Assembly (NCBI GenBank): GCA_017477805.1
Contig: JAFUUM010000377.1
Coordinates: forward strand, 1 to 6,427
Reading direction: 5' to 3'
Source of the DNA: Lachnospiraceae bacterium
Lineage (GTDB): Bacteria > Bacillota > Clostridia > Lachnospirales > Lachnospiraceae
Length of the DNA: 6,427 nt
In this document: positions 1 through 6,188 of the stretch, in pieces
How the letters are laid out: the number at the start of each line of letters is the position of its first letter
How positions within the stretch are numbered: the first letter of the stretch is position 1
Position numbers and translations under genes: made by a program
The notes under the pieces: model-generated
The model's input: the letters and a program-made list of their open reading frames with translations, nothing else
What the model was told of the DNA's origin: nothing
Database searches by the model: none

Positions 1-1
1 G

Positions 2-610
2 GATCACCCTCTGATCCAGCACAAGATCGGTTACATCAGGAGGATCGAAACAGGAACCAAGGACTTCAGACAGACCATCGGTGAGATCGGCATGCTGCTG
101 ACCTATGAGGCCACAAGAGATCTGGAACTGACCGAAGTGGAGATCGAAACTCCCATTTGCAAGACCAAGGTCAAAGAGTTAAAGGGTAAGAAGATGGCAA
201 TCATCCCCATCCTCCGTGCAGGACTTGGAATGGTGGACGGTGTTCTTCAGATGATCCCCGCAGCAAGAGTGGGACACATCGGTCTTTACAGAGATCCCGA
301 AACTCATGAGCCTGTGGAATATTACTGCAAGCTGCCTGCAGACTGCGGCACCCGTGAGATCTTTGTTGTGGATCCCATGCTGGCTACCGGCGGTTCCGCT
401 TCCGCAGCTATCTAGATGCTGAAGGACAAGGGCTGCAAAAAGATCCACTTTATGTGCATCATTGCCGCTCCCGAAGGCTTAAAGCGTCTGACCACCGATC
501 ATCCCGATGTGGATGTGTACGTTGGTGCGCTGGATGAAAAACTGAATGAGAACGCATACATTGTTCCCGGCCTCGGCGATGCCGGTGACAGGATCTTCGG
601 CACGAAGTAA
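2..610 (+). pseudogene. upp: Uracil phosphoribosyltransferase, 5'-partial, interrupted by an in-frame amber codon
   Basis: The product would convert uracil and PRPP to UMP in cytoplasmic pyrimidine salvage. Reading from base 2, the frame opens with DHPLIQHKIGYIR, the usual start of UPRTases minus about seven residues, so the start codon lies before the window. The PRPP-binding loop DPMLATGGSAS is at about 370-402. At 413-415 the frame reads TAG, and translation past it continues without a shift through FMCIIAAPEG and the uracil-binding segment YIVPGLGDAGDR (557-592) to a TAA at 608-610, which is the normal family C-terminus. Full length would be about 209 residues. The amber falls about 138 codons into the visible part, so the truncated protein keeps the PRPP loop but loses the uracil site and should be inactive. 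Two other genes here end in TAG, which argues against general amber reassignment. A sequencing error, a real nonsense mutation or readthrough are all possible. Family identity is very secure; pseudogene status is less so. Confidence 0.87.
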
Positions 611-637
611 ACCCTGAAGAGCAGATGGCCATCCGGC

Positions 638-643
638 GGAGGG
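638..643 (+). promoter_or_regulatory. Ribosome binding site of the dCMP deaminase gene
   Basis: GGAGGG lies six bases upstream of the ATG at 650, near-ideal spacing, and fixes that start. Just before it (624-633) is the ten-base palindrome GATGGCCATC in the 39-base gap after the upp stop. I see no promoter in that gap, so the gene is probably read from the upp promoter. Confidence 0.75.
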
Positions 644-649
644 AACAAA

Positions 650-1132
650 ATGAAACGAGAAGATTACATTAGTTGGGATGAGTATTTTATGGGTGTTGCC
701 AAACTGGCAGGGCTCAGGTCCAAGGACCCCCATACACAGGTGGGTTCCTGTATCGTGGGCGATAACAGGAAGATCTTGTCCATCGGTTATAACGGCCTGC
801 CCAAAGGCTGCTCCGATGACGAGTTTCCCTGGGAGGGCACCGGCGAGACTGAACTGGATACCAAGTATCCCTTTGTGACTCACAGCGAACTCAATGCGAT
901 CCTGAATTTCAGAGGCGGCTCCCTGGAGGGAACCACTCTTTACGTGTCTTTGTTCCCCTGCAACGAATGTGCGAAAGCCATCATTCAGGCCGGGATCAAA
1001 AAGATCATTTACGAAAGCGACAAGTACGATGGGACCCCCAGCAACGTAGCATCCAAAAAGATGCTGGATGCAGCAGGGGTAGCGTATGTGCCCTACAGTC
1101 CCAGCGGGAAAAAGGTGACTCTCGAACTGTGA
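650..1132 (+). CDS. dCMP deaminase (zinc-dependent cytidylate deaminase), DCTD-like
   Basis: Deaminates dCMP to dUMP, the thymidylate synthase substrate, in the cytoplasm. The 160-residue protein has the zinc-deaminase fold signature: the H-x-E motif is HSELNAI (H78 ligand, E80 proton shuttle) and the second motif is PCNEC (C104 and C107 as zinc ligands). IGYNGLPKGCSDD (45-57) matches the conserved nucleotide-binding loop of dCMP deaminases, and LDTKYPFVTHSE and FPCNECAKAIIQAGIK are typical of this enzyme rather than of cytidine or tRNA adenosine deaminases. Length fits the family. From memory, the sequence sits closer to the animal DCTD type than to the Bacillus ComEB type, so I give no symbol. 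It follows upp by 39 bases and overlaps the next gene by four, consistent with one transcript. Ala is replaced by Ser in the usual HAE motif, which should not affect zinc binding. Confidence 0.95.
   Translation: MKREDYISWDEYFMGVAKLAGLRSKDPHTQVGSCIVGDNRKILSIGYNGLPKGCSDDEFPWEGTGETELDTKYPFVTHSELNAILNFRGGSLEGTTLYVSLFPCNECAKAIIQAGIKKIIYESDKYDGTPSNVASKKMLDAAGVAYVPYSPSGKKVTLEL
1111..1131 (+). promoter_or_regulatory. Ribosome binding site and GTG start of the PcsB/SleB-type hydrolase
   Basis: AAAGGTGA at 1111-1118 stands ten bases ahead of GTG at 1129-1131. This GTG shares bases with the deaminase stop (GTGA, 1129-1132), a typical translational-coupling junction. It is preferred over the in-frame ATG at 967 because only it starts directly on a signal peptide (KKSFGKKCIALLVAG); the 54 residues from 967 would overlap the deaminase out of frame and match no secretion signal. 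Confidence 0.8.
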
Positions 1133-2292
1133 AAAAATCTTTTGGGAAAAAGTGCATAGCGCTTTTGGTGGCAGGAAGTCTGCTCAGCAGCCTTTCTGTC
1201 ACGACGGTTTATGCCACGACGTCCACAAAAGAGCAGCTTGAACAGGCCGAAAAGGACAGGCAGAACAGCCAGTCCCAGCTGGATCAGACCAACAGCGACA
1301 TCGGCGATATGACCTCCCGGCAAAACAAGCTCCAGAACGAGCTCAACAGCCTGAACGAGGAACTGACGGCGGTCAGTGATAAGCTCCAGGAGATCGAGGC
1401 CTACATCACCCAAAAGACAGAAGAGATAACCGCTACCACGGAAGCCCTGGAAGCGGCGCAGAAGACGGCGGATGATCAATACGCCGCCATGAAAAGACGG
1501 ATCCAGTTCATGTATGAGAACGGGGATTTCGGCTACCTGGAAATGTTCCTGACGGTAGGGAATTTCTCGGACATGATGAACTACATGGACTATGTGGAAG
1601 CCCTCTCTGCCTATGACAGAAAGATGCTGCTGCAGTATCGTCAGACCCGGGATGAGATCGAGGTCAAAAAAGGCGAGCTGGAACAGGAAAAAGAAGAACT
1701 GCTGGCGGCAAAAGTCCAGCAGGAAGCGGAACAGTCCAGAGTCAGCGGCCTTGTCAGCACAACGGCGGGCAATATCGCGGATTATGCGGATCAGATCGAA
1801 GATGCGGAAGCAAGGGCGGAAGCATTGGAAGCAAGGATCAAAGAGCAGGACAAGGATATTGCCGCATTAAAGAAAAAGTACGAAGAAGAAAAGAGGCAGT
1901 CGCAGCTGGCAAAGCAGTCTTATAAGAGGGATATCTCCCAGGTGACCTTTGCGGACGGAGACCGGTATCTCCTTGCCAACCTGATCTACTGCGAGGCCGG
2001 GGGAGAACCCTATGCCGGCCAGGTGGCGGTTGGGGCTGTTGTCATCAACAGGCTTTTAAGTTCCAAATTCCCGGACACCATTACGGGAGTGATCTATCAA
2101 AATAAACAGTTTTCGCCGGTGGCCAGCGGCCGATTGGCCCTGGCACTTGCCAATAATAAAGCAACAGCCGCCTGTTACCAGGCGGCAGATGAAGCGATGG
2201 CGGGAGTATCCAACGTGGGAGACTGCTATTTCTTCAGAACCCCCATCGAGGGTCTGACAGGCATCTCCATCGGCGGACACATCTTCTATTAG
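1129..2292 (+). CDS. Secreted peptidoglycan hydrolase: PcsB-type coiled coil fused to SleB-type cell wall hydrolase domain
   Basis: From the GTG the product is 387 residues. It has a signal peptide (KKSFGKK, then a hydrophobic core at about 9-24) with likely cleavage after VYA at residue 29. Residues about 33-268 form two long heptad-rich coiled coils flanking a conserved segment, MKRRIQFMYENGDFGYLEMF and on to about residue 160, which matches the N-terminal region of PcsB/CwlO-like hydrolases; in streptococci that region is the part controlled by FtsEX. Residues about 279-387 are a Hydrolase_2 (SleB/CwlJ) domain: LIYCEAGGEPYAGQVAVGAV, then VINR, QFSPV and the terminal IGGHIFY. E289, the first Glu of CEAGGE, aligns with the catalytic acid of SleB. 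SleB enzymes are lytic transglycosylases, so this protein probably cleaves glycan strands outside the membrane. Whether it acts in division or in spore or cortex biology cannot be told from the sequence. The gene overlaps the dCMP deaminase by four bases. Confidence 0.9.
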   Translation: MKKSFGKKCIALLVAGSLLSSLSVTTVYATTSTKEQLEQAEKDRQNSQSQLDQTNSDIGDMTSRQNKLQNELNSLNEELTAVSDKLQEIEAYITQKTEEITATTEALEAAQKTADDQYAAMKRRIQFMYENGDFGYLEMFLTVGNFSDMMNYMDYVEALSAYDRKMLLQYRQTRDEIEVKKGELEQEKEELLAAKVQQEAEQSRVSGLVSTTAGNIADYADQIEDAEARAEALEARIKEQDKDIAALKKKYEEEKRQSQLAKQSYKRDISQVTFADGDRYLLANLIYCEAGGEPYAGQVAVGAVVINRLLSSKFPDTITGVIYQNKQFSPVASGRLALALANNKATAACYQAADEAMAGVSNVGDCYFFRTPIEGLTGISIGGHIFY

Positions 2293-2306
2293 ATCTTGCG
2301 GTGGCA

Positions 2307-2325
2307 GCAGGACTACAGATCCTGC
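2307..2325. other. Hairpin at the convergent 3' ends (2292/2313)
   Basis: GCAGGA (2307-2312) and TCCTGC (2320-2325) form a six-base-pair stem with a seven-base loop across the stop codon of the - strand gene. Only 20 bases separate the two convergent stops. There is no T tract on either strand, so it is a weak terminator candidate at best. Confidence 0.25.
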
Positions 2326-2795
2326 ATGATGCGGGTGTAGTTCTCAAAGTTCCCGGCATAGATCTCCGTCAGAAGATCATTGGCTCTTCGCAGAGCCTCT
2401 TTTAACAGATCCGAAGAGATCAGATGTTTATCCTCGGCCTCGGCTAATTCGTCCAGGTCGAGGACTTTTAATTGGCCGTTTGGATAGATCAGGATATCGA
2501 TGAGAAGATCCGTACTGATCAGGGTCTTATGGTCGTCCTGCCATTCGTAGTTTACGATATCGCAGTACCAGTAGATCAGGGAGTCATCTTCGCGCAGAAA
2601 CTTGCTGACCTTAAAACCCTTGTCGAGATAGCAGCAGGAAAATCCGTGATGCAGATCTTTCTTGGGTTTTAACGTGTTCCATTTGGTCAGGATGTGCGTC
2701 TCATCCGCCTCTAAGATGATGTCATCCTTTAACAGGATGCATTCCGGCGGAATCAGGCGTTTGCGGTACAAAGTGATCTCTTTATGACTGCACAT
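2313..2795 (-). CDS. DUF402 family protein, probable nucleoside di/triphosphate phosphatase-like
   Basis: A 160-residue cytoplasmic protein with no signal peptide or membrane segment. The family-typical acidic motifs are in order: YWYCDI (75-80), TDLLIDILIYPNG (95-107) and VLDLDELAEA (111-120). D79, D96, D100, D113, D115 and E116 are the likely metal ligands. Characterised DUF402 relatives in Staphylococcus and Streptomyces hydrolyse nucleoside tri- and diphosphates in a metal-dependent way; I infer a similar activity, substrate unknown. They run to about 180 residues, so this is slightly short but not truncated at a motif. The ATG at 2795 is chosen because GGAGG sits five bases before it; a GTG at 2801 in the same frame overlaps that site. 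The gene converges on the hydrolase gene, diverges from the 845-residue membrane protein gene 58 bases away, and stops with TAG. Confidence 0.82.
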   Translation of the reverse strand: MCSHKEITLYRKRLIPPECILLKDDIILEADETHILTKWNTLKPKKDLHHGFSCCYLDKGFKVSKFLREDDSLIYWYCDIVNYEWQDDHKTLISTDLLIDILIYPNGQLKVLDLDELAEAEDKHLISSDLLKEALRRANDLLTEIYAGNFENYTRIMQDL

Positions 2796-2853
2796 AAGCA
2801 CCTCCGATAATTATTTAAAGTGTACAATCTGAGCGGAAGGAAAGCAAGCAAGG
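2796..2853. promoter_or_regulatory. Divergent intergenic region with candidate overlapping promoters
   Basis: This 58-base gap must serve both flanking genes. On the - strand, GGAGG (2805-2801) is the ribosome binding site of the DUF402 gene, and TTGCTT (2847-2842), 17 bases, TACACT (2824-2819) is a modest promoter giving a leader of about 16 bases. On the + strand, TACAAT (2823-2828) is a good -10 by itself but has no recognisable -35, and GGAAGG (2835-2840) is a somewhat distant ribosome binding site for the ATG at 2854. The two -10 candidates overlap. All promoter calls here are weak. Confidence 0.3.
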
Positions 2854-5391
2854 ATGAAAAAATACATAGGTAAGATCCTCTTTTTCATAGGGGTTTTTCT
2901 GGCTTCGCTTCTTTTGCTCGAGCGGATCATGAACCAGGGAAACACGGATATGACGGCGGAGATGGTACCGGCCCAATTCCCCCTTATTCATTTTGTCATC
3001 GATGACGTGGCGGTCAATGAACTCCACGGCTACTCAAACGACATGAACATTGCCCTCATGAGGGACAATGTGACCCCCATTACGGGGGCAAGAGCATTAA
3101 ATATCGTGATGGACACCTTTGGTACCGGCATCTCCTCTGTGGACTACGAGATCCGGACCACCGACGGGGAGCGTCTCATCGAAAACGGCACCATCGAAAA
3201 CTGGAGCAAAGAGGGTCTTCGGCAGACCTCATCTCTCGTGCTCAAGGACCTTTTGGCCAACGATAAAGAATATGCCATGATCCTCTATGCCAGACTGAAC
3301 TCCGGTCAGATGGTCAGGTATTACACAAGGCTCTTTAAGGGCAATAATTATCACGTCAACGAAAAGCTGGAATTCGTGAAGAAGTTCCATCAGGGGACCT
3401 ATGACCAGGGAACGGTGAACACCAAACTGGTAACTTACCTGGAACCCGACAGGACGGGAGATAACTCCACCTACGCCAAGGTCAACATCCACAGCAGCCT
3501 GACCCAGATCGGCTGGGGAACCCTGAATCCCAAAGAGACCGGAGAGATGATGATCCAGATCCGGGAACTGACAGAGGAACTGGCCAACATCAAGACCACC
3601 TTCCGGGTAAGCACCGGGAGTGGTTTAAACGAAGCAAATTACCTGGTGACCGAGTATTACAGACTCCGTTACACTCCGGAGAGGATCTTCCTTTTGGACT
3701 ATGAAAGGGAGATGGAACAGATCTTTGAAGAACGGGGAAATGTATTTACCGGCAATATCGTCAGCCTGGGGATCCAGGATCCCGACCGGGTGGGATTAAA
3801 GGAGTGCGAAGGCGGCGGGATCTTTGCCTTTACCGTATCCGGAAAGCTCTTTTCCTATGACGCTTCCGGCAGTAAATTGGCACTTCTGTTCGGATTTGCC
3901 TCCGGCAGGAACGGAGATGCCAGAACCTATTACGACAACTACGATATGCGGATCCTCTCCGTGGAGGAAACTGGAAACGTGCACTTTGCGGTGTACGGCT
4001 ACATGAATCGTGGACGTCACGAGGGCGAGGTGGGACTGCAGGTCAGTTCCTACAACAGTACCGAAAACACCATCGAAGAAAAAGTGTTCATTCCCTATCG
4101 CTCTGCGGCATCCATCCTCAGAAACACCATTGAGAAACTGATGTATACGGATGCTTCCGGTAATCTTTATGTCATGGTGGGAACGGATGTCTACCGGATC
4201 GGCCTGACGGACCATAGTCAGGAAATGGTGGTGTCCGGTCTGGAAGATGAGAAATTCCGGACTTCCTCCGGCGGTATGATGCTGGCCTGGATCGATGAGA
4301 TCCCGGAAGCCGGCGGAAATGTTATGAAGGTCATGAATCTTGCCACCGGCAAGAAGAATGAGATCATGGCTGTTACCGGAGAATATGTACGGCCCCTGGG
4401 ATTTATGGGGGATGACCTTCTGTACGGATATGCGAGATTGAGCGACCGTACCGCGTCCATGATCTCCCCGGACGAGATCCCCATGTACAAACTCCGGATC
4501 ATCGATGAAAACGGAAACGTGCTGAAACAGTATGATTCCGATGGAATCTATATCACGGACTGTGAGGTTCAGCAGGATCAGGTAGTCCTGACCAGGGCAA
4601 AGCGGGATGAGACTACCGGAGAATTCCGGGAGACGACGGCGGATCAGATCGTTAACAGTATCGCCAGGGAAGTGGGCAGAAATACGGTGATCACCGTTGC
4701 TACGGACCAGTACGAGACCATTACGGAGATCTCCATGAAAAATTCCGTGTCTTCCAAAGGGGCAACGGGGTTAACACCCAAGGAAGTTTTGTTTGAGGGT
4801 GATAATACCGTAGATGTAAAGAGTGAAAATACAGTGCTTTCCAGGTATTACCGATACGGTCTTCACGGACTGGAGGAAGTTTATACGGGAGAGGCACTGG
4901 CCACGGAGACGGCGGCTGCATCTTCCGGATATGTCTATGACGATGACGGAAACCTGATCTGGAAAAAGACAGTGCTGGCAGCCCGGAACCAGATCATGAA
5001 GATCACGGGAACTGTGGCAGCAGAGGATCAGAGTTCATTGGAAGTGTGTTTAAATACGATCCTGGAGTATGAGGGTAAGACAGCAAATGCAGGTTCCTAT
5101 CTGCGCCGGGGAAAGACAGCGGAAGAAGTGTTAACGAGCGAGCTGGAAGATATTAAGATCCTGCATCTTCAGGGCTGCGGATGGACTACGCTTTTGTACT
5201 ACCTGAACAAGGATCTGCCCATCCTCGTCGAGACGGAAGAAACGGCGGTACTTCTTACCGGCTTTAACGATACGGAAGTCGTGATCATGAACCCGGAAAA
5301 GAGCGAGCCGCTTTACAAGATCACCAAAAAGGAAGCAGAGGCACTCTTTAAGAGTACCGGCGCGACCTTTACCACTTACATACGGATCTGA
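2854..5391 (+). CDS. Membrane-anchored extracytoplasmic protein of unknown function with propeller-like repeats and degenerate C39-like C-terminal domain
   Basis: I do not recognise this 845-residue protein. It begins MKKYIGK followed by one hydrophobic segment (about 6-22) and no evident cleavage site, so it is probably an N-terminally anchored protein with a large outside part. Residues about 30-165 look like a beta-sandwich, and about 175-300 are mixed with a helical stretch (ELTEELANIK). About 300-595 hold repeated strand-turn units with DASGSK, DASGN, DENGN and DDDGN-like turns, suggestive of a beta-propeller. Residues about 726-845 look like a C39-type papain-fold domain: SSLEVCLNTILEYEG near its start, then LPILVETEETAVLLTGFND and VVIMNPEKSEPLYKIT. 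Where active C39 enzymes have Cys, His and Asp, I read S728, T797 and N813, so it is probably not a protease; C732 and C775 are the nearest cysteines. It diverges from the DUF402 gene and ends at a strong terminator. Its role may be surface or envelope related, but that is a guess. Confidence 0.8.
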   Translation: MKKYIGKILFFIGVFLASLLLLERIMNQGNTDMTAEMVPAQFPLIHFVIDDVAVNELHGYSNDMNIALMRDNVTPITGARALNIVMDTFGTGISSVDYEIRTTDGERLIENGTIENWSKEGLRQTSSLVLKDLLANDKEYAMILYARLNSGQMVRYYTRLFKGNNYHVNEKLEFVKKFHQGTYDQGTVNTKLVTYLEPDRTGDNSTYAKVNIHSSLTQIGWGTLNPKETGEMMIQIRELTEELANIKTTFRVSTGSGLNEANYLVTEYYRLRYTPERIFLLDYEREMEQIFEERGNVFTGNIVSLGIQDPDRVGLKECEGGGIFAFTVSGKLFSYDASGSKLALLFGFASGRNGDARTYYDNYDMRILSVEETGNVHFAVYGYMNRGRHEGEVGLQVSSYNSTENTIEEKVFIPYRSAASILRNTIEKLMYTDASGNLYVMVGTDVYRIGLTDHSQEMVVSGLEDEKFRTSSGGMMLAWIDEIPEAGGNVMKVMNLATGKKNEIMAVTGEYVRPLGFMGDDLLYGYARLSDRTASMISPDEIPMYKLRIIDENGNVLKQYDSDGIYITDCEVQQDQVVLTRAKRDETTGEFRETTADQIVNSIAREVGRNTVITVATDQYETITEISMKNSVSSKGATGLTPKEVLFEGDNTVDVKSENTVLSRYYRYGLHGLEEVYTGEALATETAAASSGYVYDDDGNLIWKKTVLAARNQIMKITGTVAAEDQSSLEVCLNTILEYEGKTANAGSYLRRGKTAEEVLTSELEDIKILHLQGCGWTTLLYYLNKDLPILVETEETAVLLTGFNDTEVVIMNPEKSEPLYKITKKEAEALFKSTGATFTTYIRI

Positions 5392-5395
5392 ATCA

Positions 5396-5440
5396 AAAAC
5401 CCCGAGGGGCCAGGACCTTAAATGGCTTCCTCGGGGTTTT
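5396..5440. terminator. Bidirectional rho-independent terminator between the 845-residue gene and queT
   Basis: AAAACCCCGAGG (5396-5407) is fully complementary to CCTCGGGGTTTT (5429-5440), and GCCA/TGGC (5409-5412 with 5423-5426) extends the stem inward. The A tract on the left and T tract on the right let it end transcripts from both convergent genes, whose stops lie at 5391 and 5447. Confidence 0.92.
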
Positions 5441-5446
5441 CAATCT

Positions 5447-5989
5447 TTATTTCTGAGTTCCGAACAGTCTGTGCCGGATGGGATATAATCCGAAAAACAG
5501 GATCAGGCCCAGTACGTAGCAGGAGATCACTTCTCCGATACCTACGGTCAGCATGAAGTAGGGAATGGTCCCTTCCATCCGATAAACATAAGCCAGAACA
5601 AAGGGAACGATCAGAGTATTTGCAACGATGGGAGGCAGAGGCAGGAGCCAGCGTCTCTTTCCGATAGCGGTAATCTCTTCAGCAGCTCTTTTTGCCTTGG
5701 TAGGATGAGCGATGAAGTAAGTACCGAGAGCACCCAGCAGGGTTGCGATGGATCCGAAGACCACATCCCAGGGTGCGCAGTTCGTCAGGATGTTTGCAAG
5801 GATGCATCCGATGAACAGACCGGGAACAGCAGCTCCCGTGAAGGCGGGCAGGATCGTTAATGCTTCGGAAAACCGAACCTGGATCGCCTGACTGGCCAGA
5901 CCAAGCGCATTGGCAAGGTAGGTCAGGACTACGTACAGGGCAGCGATCATGGCTGCCTGTGTCAGATACAGTACGCTTTTGTTTCTCAT
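5447..5989 (-). CDS. queT: QueT family queuosine-precursor ECF transporter S-component
   Basis: A 180-residue hydrophobic membrane protein of the QueT family, the substrate-binding component of an energy-coupling-factor transporter thought to import queuosine precursors such as preQ1. About six membrane segments are visible. Family motifs are IQVRFSEALTILP (36-48), PWDVVFGSIATLLGA (73-87), PPIVANTLIVPF (119-130) and GIGEVISCYVLG (150-161); a basic loop at about 97-113 is probably cytoplasmic. Length is slightly above the usual 160-170. The shared energising module (EcfA, EcfA', EcfT) is not in the window, as is normal for group II ECF systems. AAAGGAG (6005-5999) lies nine bases before the ATG and supports the start. 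A structured leader of about 108 bases suggests RNA-level control, which is common for this family via preQ1 riboswitches. It converges on the upstream gene through a shared terminator. Confidence 0.93.
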   Translation of the reverse strand: MRNKSVLYLTQAAMIAALYVVLTYLANALGLASQAIQVRFSEALTILPAFTGAAVPGLFIGCILANILTNCAPWDVVFGSIATLLGALGTYFIAHPTKAKRAAEEITAIGKRRWLLPLPPIVANTLIVPFVLAYVYRMEGTIPYFMLTVGIGEVISCYVLGLILFFGLYPIRHRLFGTQK

Positions 5990-6097
5990 ATTTAATTTCT
6001 CCTTTAGTTTTTACGCATGAAATGCGTCAGCGTGGTTTGCTGTTTAATGTCAGGAAGGTCTCGAACTGACAGCCGCTCTTCTTTCTTTGTGAGCGAC
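5990..6097 (-). promoter_or_regulatory. Structured 5' leader of queT, candidate preQ1-type riboswitch (class unassigned)
   Basis: From the predicted transcription start near 6097, the RNA folds at once into GUCGCUC/GAGCGGC (6097-6091 with 6078-6072, one G-U pair, 12-base A-rich loop). A second stem follows with no linker: UGUCAG/CUGACA (6071-6066 with 6053-6048, also a 12-base loop). A third hairpin, ACGCA/UGCGU (6027-6023 with 6017-6013), stands just before AAAAACUAAAGGAG, which holds the ribosome binding site. The second loop contains CCUU (6058-6055), which can pair with the AAGG core (6004-6001) of that site. This order resembles the preQ1-II layout, and the A-rich tail resembles preQ1-I, but I cannot match the full consensus of either; preQ1-III is also possible. 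Hairpins are seen in the sequence; ligand and class are inference. Confidence 0.45.
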
Positions 6098-6103
6098 TTG
6101 TCT

Positions 6104-6132
6104 ACTTTAATACAAGGAGGAAAGAATTGCAA
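6104..6132 (-). promoter_or_regulatory. queT: Candidate queT promoter
   Basis: On the - strand, TTGCAA (6132-6127) is followed after 17 bases by TAAAGT (6109-6104), matching four of six consensus positions in each hexamer. The predicted start near 6097 is the first base of the leader's first hairpin. Its -35 is the same six bases used by the tRNA promoter on the other strand. Confidence 0.45.
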
Positions 6133-6155
6133 GTAAAAAAAGATTGTGATATACT
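6127..6155 (+). promoter_or_regulatory. Promoter of the tRNA-Gly gene
   Basis: TTGCAA (6127-6132), a 17-base spacer and TATACT (6150-6155), with an extended -10 TG at 6147-6148. Transcription would start near 6162, about 27 bases before the tRNA. The predicted leader holds GATATC-GGA-GATATC (6168-6182), able to form a small hairpin that processing would remove. Confidence 0.72.
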
Positions 6156-6188
6156 CGTCTAGGTTTTGATATCGGAGATATCGCATAT

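Noticed and set aside
413..415. TAG reassigned as a sense codon in this organism
   Set aside because: The SleB-type gene and the DUF402 gene both end naturally at TAG at the expected family C-terminus or gene end, and the only tRNA present reads GGG.
967..1128. Longer N-terminus of the hydrolase from the ATG at 967
   Set aside because: This stretch is the deaminase gene read in another frame; the signal peptide begins at the GTG at 1129 and a ribosome binding site fits that start.
2307..2325. Hairpin as an intrinsic terminator for the convergent pair
   Set aside because: Six base pairs with no T tract on either side; kept only as a low-confidence structure.
2796..2801. GTG at 2801 as the DUF402 start
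   Set aside because: It overlaps the GGAGG ribosome binding site that is correctly spaced for the ATG at 2795.
3796..4502. Open frames on the - strand within the 845-residue gene
   Set aside because: They follow the codon pattern of the + strand gene, lack ribosome binding sites and resemble no protein family.
6013..6032. Canonical preQ1-I aptamer, suggested by the tail AAAAACUAAAGG in front of queT
   Set aside because: The hairpin just before the tail has only a five-base loop, and the alternative ACGC/GCGT stem has no loop segment able to pair with CUAA, so the required pseudoknot is missing.
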